The position numbers and the translations under genes are program-made. Below, piece by piece: positions 24,480 through 33,655 of a stretch of DNA of 64,000 nt (position 1 is its first letter; every line of letters begins with the position of its first letter). The notes under the pieces are model-generated. The model was given only the letters and a program-made list of their open reading frames with translations, was not told the origin of the DNA and ran no database searches. This stretch comes from DASWJZ01 sp963720705 (lineage in GTDB: Bacteria > Pseudomonadota > Alphaproteobacteria > Rhizobiales > Afifellaceae). The stretch is taken from positions 48,119-112,118 of the forward strand of contig CAVRGJ010000018.1 of NCBI GenBank assembly GCA_963720705.1. The letters run 5' to 3'.

Positions 24480-26295
24480 CTAGAATCGGCCCTCGACTTC
24501 GGCAGCGTCGACGACGCGCAGCTGCGTGCGCGCCGATCCGCCGTAGTGGTCGAGACTGAGCGTCCCTGCGACGTGAAGCGGCTTGCCGCGCGCTGCAAGA
24601 AGCGCTCGGCCAAGCGGCGCGTCCGCGGCGCGGAAGGCGATCGCTTTCAAGCTCTCACCTGATGCGGACGCGAGCGTCAGCCGCACGTGCCCTTTGCCGA
24701 CCGTGTCGGCGAACGCCACGCGATGCGCCGGCAGCGCGAATACCGGCGCAGGATTGGCGTTGCCGTAGGGACCGGCACGTTCGAGCTCCTCGACGAGTTC
24801 CGATGTAGCGCCGACGGCAGAAAGAGCGCCGTCGATCTCAAGGTCGCTGTCGGCCGCCGCGGCGGCGGCGTCCGCGCCAAGCCGCGCTTCGAGAAAAGCC
24901 CTGAGCGCCCCGAGCTTTCCGCGCTCGACCGTAACGCCGGCCGCCATGGCGTGGCCGCCGCCCTTGATCAGGATCCCAGTGTCCACCGCTTCGCGCACGG
25001 CGCGGCCGATATCGACGCCGGGGACCGAGCGCCCCGATCCCGATCCGATCCCCCCGCCGTTCCAGGCGATAGCGAAAGCCGGCCGGTCGAAGCGCTCCCT
25101 GAGCCGCGATGCGACGAGCCCGACCACGCCCGGATGCCAGCCCTCGCCGCTCGCCACGATAACCCGCGGCCCCTCGCCTTCCCCGATTTCGGCGTCGGCT
25201 TCTGCCATTGCCTCGTCAACCGCCGCCATCTCGATCGCCTGGCGCTCGCCGTTCAGGCGGTCGAGCAGGCCGGCAAGCTCCGCCGCCTCGGCCGGATCGC
25301 GTGTCGTCAGAAGGCGCGCACCGAGCGTCGCTTCACCAATCCGCCCGCCGGCATTGATGCGCGGCCCGAGCAGAAACCCGAGGTGCCCGCTGTCGGGTGG
25401 GCTTTTCAGCCGCGAAGCTTCGATCAGCGCGCGCACGCCCGGCCGCTCGCTGCGGCGAAGCGCGACCAGACCTTTCGCCACGAAGGCGCGGTTCACTCCC
25501 GTCAGCTCGACCATGTCGCAGACGGTGCCGAGTGCAACCAGTTCCAAGAGCGGCAGCAGATCGGGAAGCGCGCCCGGATAGTTCCGCCGCCGAAGCTCGC
25601 GCAGAAGCGCGACTGCGGCGAGGAACGTCACGCCGACGGCCGCAAGCTGCCCCGCGCCGGACACGTCGTCGCGGCGGTTCGGATTGACGATCGCGACGGC
25701 GGGCGGCAGCTCCGCGCCCACCTGATGGTGGTCGAACACGACAACGTCGACGCCGCGCGCTCTGGCGCGCTCCAGCGCCTCAAAGCTGGTCGAGCCGCAA
25801 TCGACGCAGATGATCAGCCGCGCGCCCTCGCCGACGAGCGTGTCGATTGCCTCGGGGTTCGGCCCATAACCCTCGAAGATGCGATCGGGAATGTAGATGC
25901 GCGGGACGAGCCCGAGCGCTGCGAGCACATCATGAAGGAGCGCCGCGGAGGTCGCGCCGTCAACGTCGTAGTCGCCGAAAATGGCGACCGGCTCGCGCGA
26001 CAGAACAGCGTCGGCGAGCCGGCTGGCCGCAACATGCATGTCAGCGAGCGCGGATGGGTCGGGAAGATCGCGCTTCAGCGCCGGCGCAAGGTATGCGGCG
26101 GCATCCTCAACACCGATCCCGCGCCCGGCGAGCACGCGCGCCAGACTTTCCGACGCAATGCCGCGCTGCGCGATTGCCGTCGCGACCGCCTCGACCGCGC
26201 TCATCGAGCCGCGCGCGCCAAGCGCGTCCTGTGAGCGAGCGCGAAACGCCGAGGAAATTGCGGTCGATCGTACGGTCGTCAGCGAATCCCAGCAT
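24480..26295 (-). CDS. recJ: Single-strand DNA exonuclease RecJ (frameshifted near the start)
   Basis: 5'-3' single-strand DNA exonuclease for recombination and mismatch repair. DHH-family motifs: FGDYDVDGATSAALL, CVDCGST, VFDHHQVG, then GPRINAGGRIGEA and GGGHAMAAGVTV of the DHHA1 domain. The frame carrying them starts at MSAVEAVATAIAQRG (26204). The typical RecJ N-terminus FLGVSRSLTGRAWRARLDE lies in the next frame (from the ATG at 26295), joined exactly where the first frame begins. Removing one base near 26198-26200 gives a 604-residue protein of normal length. It lies downstream of glpX and hom on the same strand. Confidence 0.9.
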
Positions 26296-26373
26296 TGATT
26301 GGACTATGGTCCGATGCCGCCCGCGCGTCGATTGCGAAGTGCGCGACTGTGAATTCCGACGAGCCGAAACGCG

Positions 26374-27363
26374 TCAATCCATCGACGGCCACTTCTCCCC
26401 GTTCCGGTGGCGGGCACGAATCCAGCGCTGCGTGCCGGTTTCCGAGCGCGTTACGATCGAGTAGGTCGTTGCCGTCTCGCGCTCGAAGCGCACGCCTGCG
26501 AAAAGGCTGCCGTCGGTGATCCCCGTTGCGGCGAAGAGGACGTCGCCTGTCGCCATGTCCTCGGCGCGGTAGACGCGCTTCGCGTCCTTGATCCCTCGCT
26601 CGGCGACGCGTTCGCGCTTTTCGCCGCTGTCGACGATCAGCCGCCCGCACATCTGACCGCCGATGCAGCGGAGTGCCGCGGCGGCAAGAACGCCCTCCGG
26701 CGCACCGCCGCTGCCGAGATAGATGTCGATGCCGGTCGCTTCCGGATCGGTCGTATGGATGATGCCCGCCACGTCCCCGTCGCCGATCAACCGCACCGAG
26801 GCGCCCGTCGTGCGTACCCGCTCGACGAGCTTCGCGTGGCGCGGGCGGTCGAGGATGCAGGCGGCGATGTCGCGCGGCTTCACGCCTTTCGCTTCGGCGA
26901 GCCGCTCGATCGCCCGTTCCGGCGGCATGTCGAGGTCGACGAGGTCGGGCCCGTAGCCTGGGCCGATTGCGATCTTGTCCATGTAGACGTCCGGCGCATT
27001 CAAAAGCCCACCCCGGCGCGTAACCGCGATCGCGGCGAGCGAACCCGGCAAGTTCTTGGCGCAGAGCGTGCGCCCGTCGAGCGGGTCGACCGCAATATCG
27101 ACCTCCGGCCCCTTCCCCGTCCCGACCTCTTCGCCGACATAGAGCTTCGGCGCGGCGTCGCGCTCTCCCTCACCGACAACGATGCGCCCGCGCACGTCGA
27201 GACGGTTGAGCTCGCTCCACATCGCGTCGACGGCAGCCTGATCTGCGACCTGTTCGTCGCCGCGCCCGCGCGAGCACGCTGCCGCGATCGCCGCCCGCTC
27301 GGTCACCCGCACGAGCTCAAGCGTCAGCATCCGATCCATTGCGCCCGCATCGCGCCGCGCCAT
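26374..27363 (-). CDS. glpX: Fructose-1,6-bisphosphatase class II GlpX
   Basis: Gluconeogenic phosphatase giving fructose 6-phosphate. In autotrophs relatives also act on sedoheptulose bisphosphate. 329 residues of normal length. Metal-binding motifs: VVGEGERDAAPKLYVGE, DIAVDPLDGRTLCAK and GSGGAPEGVLAAAAL, and the start LELVRVTERAAIAAA is typical. The ATG at 27363 has GAGGAGGG upstream. It follows hom by 11 bases, and the hom-glpX-recJ order is conserved in many Rhizobiales as I recall. Confidence 0.93.
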   Translation of the reverse strand: MARRDAGAMDRMLTLELVRVTERAAIAAACSRGRGDEQVADQAAVDAMWSELNRLDVRGRIVVGEGERDAAPKLYVGEEVGTGKGPEVDIAVDPLDGRTLCAKNLPGSLAAIAVTRRGGLLNAPDVYMDKIAIGPGYGPDLVDLDMPPERAIERLAEAKGVKPRDIAACILDRPRHAKLVERVRTTGASVRLIGDGDVAGIIHTTDPEATGIDIYLGSGGAPEGVLAAAALRCIGGQMCGRLIVDSGEKRERVAERGIKDAKRVYRAEDMATGDVLFAATGITDGSLFAGVRFERETATTYSIVTRSETGTQRWIRARHRNGEKWPSMD

Positions 27364-27374
27364 CGCGCCCTCCT

Positions 27375-28691
27375 CTACAGCGCTTCGATGCGGATCATCT
27401 GCGGCCGTCCGACGGCCGCGCCTTCCGCCTCGATGTTCGCAAGCGCCCCGCGCACCGCCTGCTCGGTGGTGGAATGGGTAATGATGGTGACCGGCTGCAC
27501 CTCCTCGGTGCTGCGCTTTGGCGCCGACCCGATCGGGCGGTTCCGCTGCAGAATGGAATCGAGCGAGATGCCGGCGTCGGCCATGCGCTGCGCGATCGCC
27601 GCGAACGCGCCCGGGCGGTCGTGCACCTTGAGGCGAAGATAGTAGCCGCCCTCGTGGGCGCGCATGCGGGCGCGCTGGTAGGGCTCAAGGCTCGCCGCCG
27701 GCCGCCCGAGCGGTGGCATGCGCACGCCCCGCGCGAGATCGACAATGTCACCGACGACGGCGGACGCCGTCGCGTCGCCGCCGGCGCCCGGACCGGAGAG
27801 CATCACGGCACCGATGAAGTCGCCCTCAACGGCGACGGCGTTCGTCACGCCGGAGATGCGGGCGATGTCGCAGTCGCCGGGTACCATGGTCGGATGCACC
27901 CGCTGCTCGATGCCGGAATCGGTCCGCTGCGCCACCGCGAGAAGCTTGATCCGATAGCCGAGCTCGTTGGCAGCCAGAATGTCTTCCGGCTCGATCGACG
28001 AAATGCCTTCCACGAGGGCGGGCTCGCGATCGATCTCGGTGCCGAAGGCGATGCTGGTCAGGATCGTGAGCTTCTGCGCGGCATCGCGCCCCTCGACGTC
28101 AAAGGTCGGATCGGCTTCCGCATAGCCAAGCGTCTGCGCTTCCTTGAGCGCGCTCGCATAGGTCTCGCCCTCCTCCATCCGGCTCAAAATGAAATTGCAG
28201 GTGCCGTTCAGGATTCCGTAGATGCGCGTGAGCCTGTTTCCGACGAGCGCTTCCCTGAGCGTCCTGACGATCGGGATGCCCCCGCCGACTGCCGCCTCGA
28301 ACGAGAGCTGGCCGCCGCGCTCCTCGGCAAGCTTGGCAAGCTTTACGCCCTGGCGCGCTAGCAGCGCCTTGTTCGCGGTGACGACGCTCTTGCCGGATTT
28401 CAACGCGGCCCGGATGCTGGAGCGGGCCGGCCCGTCGTCACCGCCCCCGATCAGTTCGACGAAGACGTCGATCGAATTCGAGCGCGCCATCGTGACCGGA
28501 TCGTCGTGCCAAGCGTAATGATCGATCTTGAGGCCGCGCGGGCGTTCACGCTTGCGGGCGCTGACGGCGACGACCGAGATCCGCCGGTTGACCTGCGCCG
28601 CGAGCGCATCGCTGTGCGTCTCGAGGAGTCGCACCACCGACGCGCCGACAGTACCCAGTCCGGCAATCCCGAGCCTGAGCGGTTCGTTCAT
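27375..28691 (-). CDS. hom: Homoserine dehydrogenase
   Basis: NAD(P)H-dependent reduction of aspartate semialdehyde to homoserine, feeding threonine and methionine. 438 residues: nucleotide-binding GIAGLGTVGASVV, catalytic region TANKALLARQG, GGGIPIVRTLREAL, NGTCNFIL and FDVEGRDAAQKLTIL. A C-terminal ACT domain (YYLRLKVHDRPGAFAAIAQ) should give feedback inhibition by threonine. The ATG at 28691 is chosen, since the longer frame to 28889 overlaps the aminotransferase gene. The upstream aminotransferase gene is 25 bases away. Confidence 0.95.
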   Translation of the reverse strand: MNEPLRLGIAGLGTVGASVVRLLETHSDALAAQVNRRISVVAVSARKRERPRGLKIDHYAWHDDPVTMARSNSIDVFVELIGGGDDGPARSSIRAALKSGKSVVTANKALLARQGVKLAKLAEERGGQLSFEAAVGGGIPIVRTLREALVGNRLTRIYGILNGTCNFILSRMEEGETYASALKEAQTLGYAEADPTFDVEGRDAAQKLTILTSIAFGTEIDREPALVEGISSIEPEDILAANELGYRIKLLAVAQRTDSGIEQRVHPTMVPGDCDIARISGVTNAVAVEGDFIGAVMLSGPGAGGDATASAVVGDIVDLARGVRMPPLGRPAASLEPYQRARMRAHEGGYYLRLKVHDRPGAFAAIAQRMADAGISLDSILQRNRPIGSAPKRSTEEVQPVTIITHSTTEQAVRGALANIEAEGAAVGRPQMIRIEAL

Positions 28692-28716
28692 TAAGTCCCT
28701 GTCTTGCCTGGATAAA

Positions 28717-29937
28717 TCAGCGACTGGCGCTGATCGGGATGACGTTGTGCAATGTTTTATCGGCAGAGGCAAGGAAGCGCCCGATATTGCGCGCGGCTTG
28801 GCGGATGCGCTGCTCGTTCTCCACGAGCGCAATTCTGACGAAGCCCTCGCCGTGCTCGCCGAAGCCGAGCCCCGGCGCGACGGCCACATCCGCCTTCTCG
28901 ATCAGAAGTTTTGAGAATTCGACGCTGCCCAGAGAACGGAACCGTTCGGGGATCGGCGCCCAAGCGAACATCGACGCCGACGGCGCGGGGATCTGCCATC
29001 CAGCGCGCGCGAAGCTATCGACCATCACGTCGCGGCGGCGGCGATAGATCGCGCGCATGTCGCGGATACATTCGTCGGGGCCGTTGAGCGCCGCGGCGGC
29101 TGCCACCTGCACCGGCGTATAGGCGCCGTAGTCGAGATAAGATTTGACGCGTGCGAGCGCCGCGACGAGGCGTTCGTTTCCGACCGCGAAGCCGACCCTC
29201 AGGCCCGCCATCGAAAAGGTCTTCGACATCGAGGTGAACTCGACCGCCACCTCCGTCGCGTTCGGCACTTGCAGCACCGAGGGCGGCGGATCGCGATCGT
29301 CGAAATAGACTTCGGCGTAGGCGAGGTCGGAGAGGATGAAGACGTCGTTGCGGCGGGCGAAGGCGACGACGTCCCGATAGAAATCGAGCGTCGCGACCGA
29401 CGCCGTCGGGTTGGCCGGATAGCAGAGGATGACGGCGATCGGTCTCGGGATCGAATGATACACTGCGCGCTCGAGCGCTGCGAAGAATTCCGGCCCCGGC
29501 TCGGCGGGAACATGCCGGATGGCGCCGCCCGCCATCAGGAAGCCGAAGGCGTGGATCGGGTAGCTCGGGCTCGGCACCAGCACCACGTCGCCCGGCGCGG
29601 TGATCGCCTGCGCCATGTTCGCGAAGCCTTCTTTTGAGCCGAGCGTGGCGACCACTTCGCGCTCGGGATTGAGCTTCACGCCAAAGCGGCGACCGTAATA
29701 GGCGGCCTGCGCGCGCCGGAGCCCCGCTATGCCGCGCGAGGCGGAGTAGCGGTTCGTGCGCGGCTTGCCGACCGTTTCGACAAGCTTCTCCAGGATATGG
29801 GGTGGCGTTGGCAAATCGGGGTTGCCCATGCCGAGATCGATGATGTCGGCGCCGGCGGTCCGTGCCGTCGCCTTCAACCGGTTGACCTCTTCAAAGACGT
29901 AAGGCGGCAGCCGCCTGACCCGGTAGAAATCGTCCAT
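28717..29937 (-). CDS. PLP-dependent aminotransferase class I/II (AlaC-like)
   Basis: 406 residues of the fold-type I aminotransferases. The Schiff-base lysine lies in SMSKTFSMAGLRVGFAVG. Other landmarks are IIDLGMGNPDLPTPPHI, YPANPTASVATLDFY and SDLAYAEVYFD. The closest types are AlaC (glutamate-pyruvate transaminase) and LL-diaminopimelate aminotransferases, which cannot be separated by eye. The neighbourhood with hom fits aspartate-family or alanine metabolism. The ATG at 29937 has GGAGCAGG upstream. It is probably the first gene of an operon with hom, glpX and recJ. Confidence 0.9.
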   Translation of the reverse strand: MDDFYRVRRLPPYVFEEVNRLKATARTAGADIIDLGMGNPDLPTPPHILEKLVETVGKPRTNRYSASRGIAGLRRAQAAYYGRRFGVKLNPEREVVATLGSKEGFANMAQAITAPGDVVLVPSPSYPIHAFGFLMAGGAIRHVPAEPGPEFFAALERAVYHSIPRPIAVILCYPANPTASVATLDFYRDVVAFARRNDVFILSDLAYAEVYFDDRDPPPSVLQVPNATEVAVEFTSMSKTFSMAGLRVGFAVGNERLVAALARVKSYLDYGAYTPVQVAAAAALNGPDECIRDMRAIYRRRRDVMVDSFARAGWQIPAPSASMFAWAPIPERFRSLGSVEFSKLLIEKADVAVAPGLGFGEHGEGFVRIALVENEQRIRQAARNIGRFLASADKTLHNVIPISASR

Positions 29938-29999
29938 CGCAAATACCTGCTCCCGTCGGCCCGGAAAGCTCTAGCCGGGCGCGCCGAATGGTGGAACCT

Positions 30000-30410
30000 C
30001 TATTGCCGCACCGGCTCGCTGCCGGAGCGCAAGACCAGCCGCCGAAGCTCGCGGGCGCGCGCTTCGAGTGCTGCGATCTCGCGTGTGTCGGTGGTTGCGG
30101 CGCGGCGCTCGGCGATGAGCGCCAGCTCCGTCTGGATCGCCTCAACCTCGGCAACCGATAGCGGCTCCTCGCGTGTCGCAAGCCGCTTTGTCTGCTCGCT
30201 CAGAAACACGTCGGGATATGGCATCTTATCGCCGGCGGCCGCCTCGGCACGCATTTCGGCGACTGCCGCGGCGCGCGGCGTCGCCTCCGTGCTCACGTCG
30301 TTGGAACTGAGGTCGGGAATCCCGAAACAGCCCGACATTGCAGCGCACAAAACCATCGACGGGACCAGGCCCGCGAACGAGGTTGCCTTTCGGTTTCGCT
30401 TGGAACTCAT
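30000..30410 (-). CDS. Predicted lipoprotein
   Basis: 136 residues. A basic start (MSSKRNRK) is followed by a hydrophobic stretch and a lipobox, CAAMSGC, so the mature protein should begin at a lipid-modified Cys and be anchored to a membrane facing the periplasm. The rest is charged and helical (EVEAIQTELALIAERRA, REIAALEARARELRRL), which suggests a short coiled coil. I recognise no domain family. It lies between the aminotransferase gene (62 bases) and the divergent phaC (126 bases), with an AT-rich likely promoter region at about 30.47-30.51 kb. Confidence 0.65.
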   Translation of the reverse strand: MSSKRNRKATSFAGLVPSMVLCAAMSGCFGIPDLSSNDVSTEATPRAAAVAEMRAEAAAGDKMPYPDVFLSEQTKRLATREEPLSVAEVEAIQTELALIAERRAATTDTREIAALEARARELRRLVLRSGSEPVRQ

Positions 30411-30536
30411 CCCCTGACCGTCGACAAAGCTTGGGACGCGGCCGGAAATCCGGTTCGCGCGCCTTATGGCCTGTATACCTATAGTGCCTATATTGAGCCT
30501 CGAATATGACCATCGGGGAAATCGCTCGGGCGGAAG

Positions 30537-32385
30537 ATGGCGGCAGCGGAAGACAATCGGCCGGGGAATGAGAATGGGGCGCCGCCTTCGCCCTATATGG
30601 TCCGCGACGCCGAGACTTTCGCGCGCAATCTCGCCCGCGCCGTCGAGCAGGGCGGGCGCGCACTCGCGGCCTATCTGAAGCCGCACGAAGAGGGGAAGGC
30701 CGCCGATCTCATCGCCGACGCCACCACCGAGATCGTGAAGACGCTCGGTCGCATCGGCGAATACTGGACCTCCGACCCGGCCCGGCTGATGGAGGCGCAG
30801 ACCCGCCTCTTCGCCAGCTACTTCGCGATCTGGCAAAGCGCCATCGGCGCCGCCGACCCGGCAGCCGGCAATTCCGGCGACCGCCGCTTCAGCGACCCGG
30901 AGTGGAACGAGAACCCCATGTTCTCGGCGCTGAAGCAACTATATCTCGCGACCACACATTGGGCCGAGCAGCTTGTCGACGAGGCCGAGGTGGACGAGAG
31001 CACGCAGCAGAAAGCGCGCTTCTACCTGAAACAGATCAACAACGCGCTTTCGCCGACGAATTTCGTCCTGACCAACCCCGAGGTGCTGAAGATCACAGCG
31101 GCCACCAACGCGGAGAACCTCGTGAAGGGGATGCGCATGCTCGCCGACGACGTGTCGGCCGGCAAAGGCCTGCTGCTCCCGCGCCAATCCGATATTACGG
31201 CGTTCAAGCTCGGCGAGAACCTCGCGACGACGCCCGGCAAGGTCGTCTTCCAGAACGAGCTCATCCAGCTCATCCAGTACACGCAGACCGCAGAAAGCGT
31301 TTGGAAGCGCCCGCTCCTCATCGTCCCGCCCTGGATCAACAAGTTCTACGTCCTCGACCTGACGCCTGAAAAGTCGCTGATCCACTGGCTGGTCGAGCAG
31401 GGACACACGGTCTTTGTCGTCTCCTGGGTCAACCCGGACGCGCGCCACGCCGACAAAGGCTTCGAGCATTACATGAGCGAGGGCATTCTCGCGGCGCTCG
31501 ACGCGATCGAGAAGGCGACGGGCGAGCGGCAGGCCAACGTCGTCGGCTACTGCGTCGGCGGAACGCTGCTTGCGATCACGCTCGCCTATCTGGCGGCCGG
31601 CGACGAAGCAGGACGCGTCGCCAGCATGACGCTTCTGACCGCGCAGGTCGATTTCGAGTTCTCCGGCGACCTCAAGGTCTTCGCCGACGCCGACCACATC
31701 GCAAGCGTCGAAGCGGAGATGAAGCGGACCGGTTATCTCGAAGGCTCGAAGATGGCGACGGCGTTCAACCTTCTGCGTTCCAACGACCTGATCTGGCCCT
31801 ACGTCGTGAACGACTATCTGAAGGGCAAGGAACCGCTTCCCTTCGACCTTCTCTACTGGAATGCGGACGCGACGCGCATGCCGTGCGCCAACCACTCCTT
31901 CTATCTCCGCAACTGCTACTTGGAGAACAACCTGTCGAAGGGACGGATAGCGATCGGGGGAAGGAAGATCGACCTCTCGAAGATCACCGTGCCCATCTAC
32001 AATCTGGCGACGAGAGAGGATCACATCGCACCGGCCAAATCGGTGTTCATCGGCTGCGCCTCCTTCGGCGGCCCGGTGCGCTTCGTCTTGACCGGCTCCG
32101 GCCATATCGCCGGCGTGGTCAACCCTCCGGCACGACGGAAATATCAGGTACTGGACCAACGGTCCGCCGGTCGGCGCGTTCGAAGATTGGCTGAAGTCCG
32201 CCAAAGAGCATCCGGGCTCATGGTGGGAGGACTGGCAGGCCTGGCTCGAACGGCTCGACAATACGCGCGTCAAGCGGCGGCGGCGCCCGGGCGGTGCCAA
32301 GCTGAAACCGATCGAGAACGCGCCGGGTTCTTACGTCAGGGCCCGGGCGGATCGGAGCGGCGAAGCCAGTGCCGCACGGTCCTGA
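30537..32385 (+). CDS. phaC: Class I poly(3-hydroxyalkanoate) polymerase PhaC (frameshifted)
   Basis: Polymerises hydroxyacyl-CoA into storage polyester on granules. About 615 residues when repaired. It has the lipase-like box GYCVGG with the catalytic Cys, the catalytic Asp in REDHIAP and the His in GSGHIAGVVNPP, plus PPWINKFYVLDL and WPYVVNDYLKG. The main frame runs through PPARRKYQ, and the next frame then gives YWTNGPPVGAFEDWL and HPGSWWEDWQAWL and ends at 32385 with a basic tail, as in normal PhaC. One extra G at about 32147-32148 explains the break. The frame that continues to 32675 is an artefact of it. Confidence 0.93.
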
Positions 32386-32508
32386 GGCCTTCGTCGCTCG
32401 AGCGCCGGCCGGCCGGCACGAAATCACCTGTCAAAAAAGTAATTTCGCGGCGCTTGCCATGCTTAAGGGGCGCAGCCAAGATCGCGCGGCGTTCTTGCAA
32501 GGATTCCC

Positions 32509-33639
32509 ATGACGTTGCGTATCTTGAGCGTGTCCCTAGCGGTCGCGTCCCTTTCCGCCGCCGGCACGCCCGCCTCCGCAATGGAGCCGGACGCGGTCGC
32601 CAAGGCGCTCGGGGCAGCGCTCGTCAAGGGTGTGAACGTTGCGGCGAGCTACAACTCAGCGCACGCCGACGGTGATAACGTGGTCGTCGACGGGCTCACC
32701 GTCTCTCGCCTTTCGAGTGACCAGACGCTGCGCTTCGACAAGGTCGTGATCGACAAGCCGACCGCGGACGGAAACGGTGTGTTTCAAAGCCCGTTGATCA
32801 GCTTTGCCGGCGGAACCCTTGCCGGCGAATCGAACGGAACGATCGACGCCGCGACCGTGACCGACGCCGTCGTGCTCGACGCGTCGCTTATGAAGAGCAC
32901 CGGACCCGGCGAGGGCATCCTCTTCCACACCGCCGAGGTGACGGGCGTGCACGTCGCCCGCCAGGCGGAGCCAGGCGAGATCTCCATCGATCGCATCGAG
33001 GTGGAATCCGGCAACGTCGTCGACAACCATGCTCAGGACAGCAAGGGCCACGTCGAAAACGTCACGCTTTCACCCGACCTTTTCCCCACAGGCCTTACGC
33101 CCGCGACGATCGGCTACGACAAGCTCGCGCTTGACGTGAGTTGGGACAGCTCGCGCGACATGGCCGCGAAGACGATGACGATCCGAGACTTCACGATCGC
33201 CGTTCACGATGGCGGCACGCTCACGGTCAAGGGCGTCATGGGCAACCTCCCCGATCCGCGCGTGCTCGATGACGCCGGCGCTGCTTCGAAAGCGTCGGGC
33301 ACCGAGGTGCATCAGCTGACCGTCAGCTATCTCGACAATTCGCTTGCCGGCCGCGTTCTCGACGCACTGGCGAAGCGGCAAGGCGTGACCCGTGAGGAAT
33401 ATGTCCAACAGCTCTCCGCCGCCCTGCCCTTCCTCCTCTTGACGCTGAACAACCCCGCCTTCCAGTCGCAGGTCAGCTCCGCGGTGAAGGGCTTTCTGGA
33501 GAACCCACATTCGATCAGGATCAGCCTCGATCCCGACGCGCCGGTTTCCGGCTCGGACATCATGAGCCTGTTGAAAACCGACCCGGCGACCGTGCCAGAT
33601 CGGCTGAAAGCATCGGTGACGGCCAACGCGCCCGAATGA
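32509..33639 (+). CDS. Exported protein of unknown family, paralog of the next gene
   Basis: 376 residues with a Sec signal peptide (ILSVSLAVASLSAAGTPASA). The mature part is beta-rich and repetitive in style: short strands such as VVVDGLTVSRL, LRFDKVVIDKP, TLTVKGVMGN. Its last ~120 residues match the end of the next protein: LAGRVLDALAKRQGV, ALPFLLLTLNN and DIMSLLKTDPATVPDRL. This texture recalls AsmA-like or other long beta-sheet periplasmic proteins, but I cannot assign a family. It lies 123 bases after phaC and 16 bases before its paralog. The export signal argues against a role on the polyester granule. Confidence 0.75.
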   Translation: MTLRILSVSLAVASLSAAGTPASAMEPDAVAKALGAALVKGVNVAASYNSAHADGDNVVVDGLTVSRLSSDQTLRFDKVVIDKPTADGNGVFQSPLISFAGGTLAGESNGTIDAATVTDAVVLDASLMKSTGPGEGILFHTAEVTGVHVARQAEPGEISIDRIEVESGNVVDNHAQDSKGHVENVTLSPDLFPTGLTPATIGYDKLALDVSWDSSRDMAAKTMTIRDFTIAVHDGGTLTVKGVMGNLPDPRVLDDAGAASKASGTEVHQLTVSYLDNSLAGRVLDALAKRQGVTREEYVQQLSAALPFLLLTLNNPAFQSQVSSAVKGFLENPHSIRISLDPDAPVSGSDIMSLLKTDPATVPDRLKASVTANAPE

Positions 33640-33655
33640 TCGAAGGGGGGAGATC

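Noticed and set aside
30537..32675. PhaC extended to 712 residues
   Set aside because: The last ~170 residues in that frame are unlike PhaC. The correct end (WEDWQAWL and following) is in the next frame, stopping at 32385.
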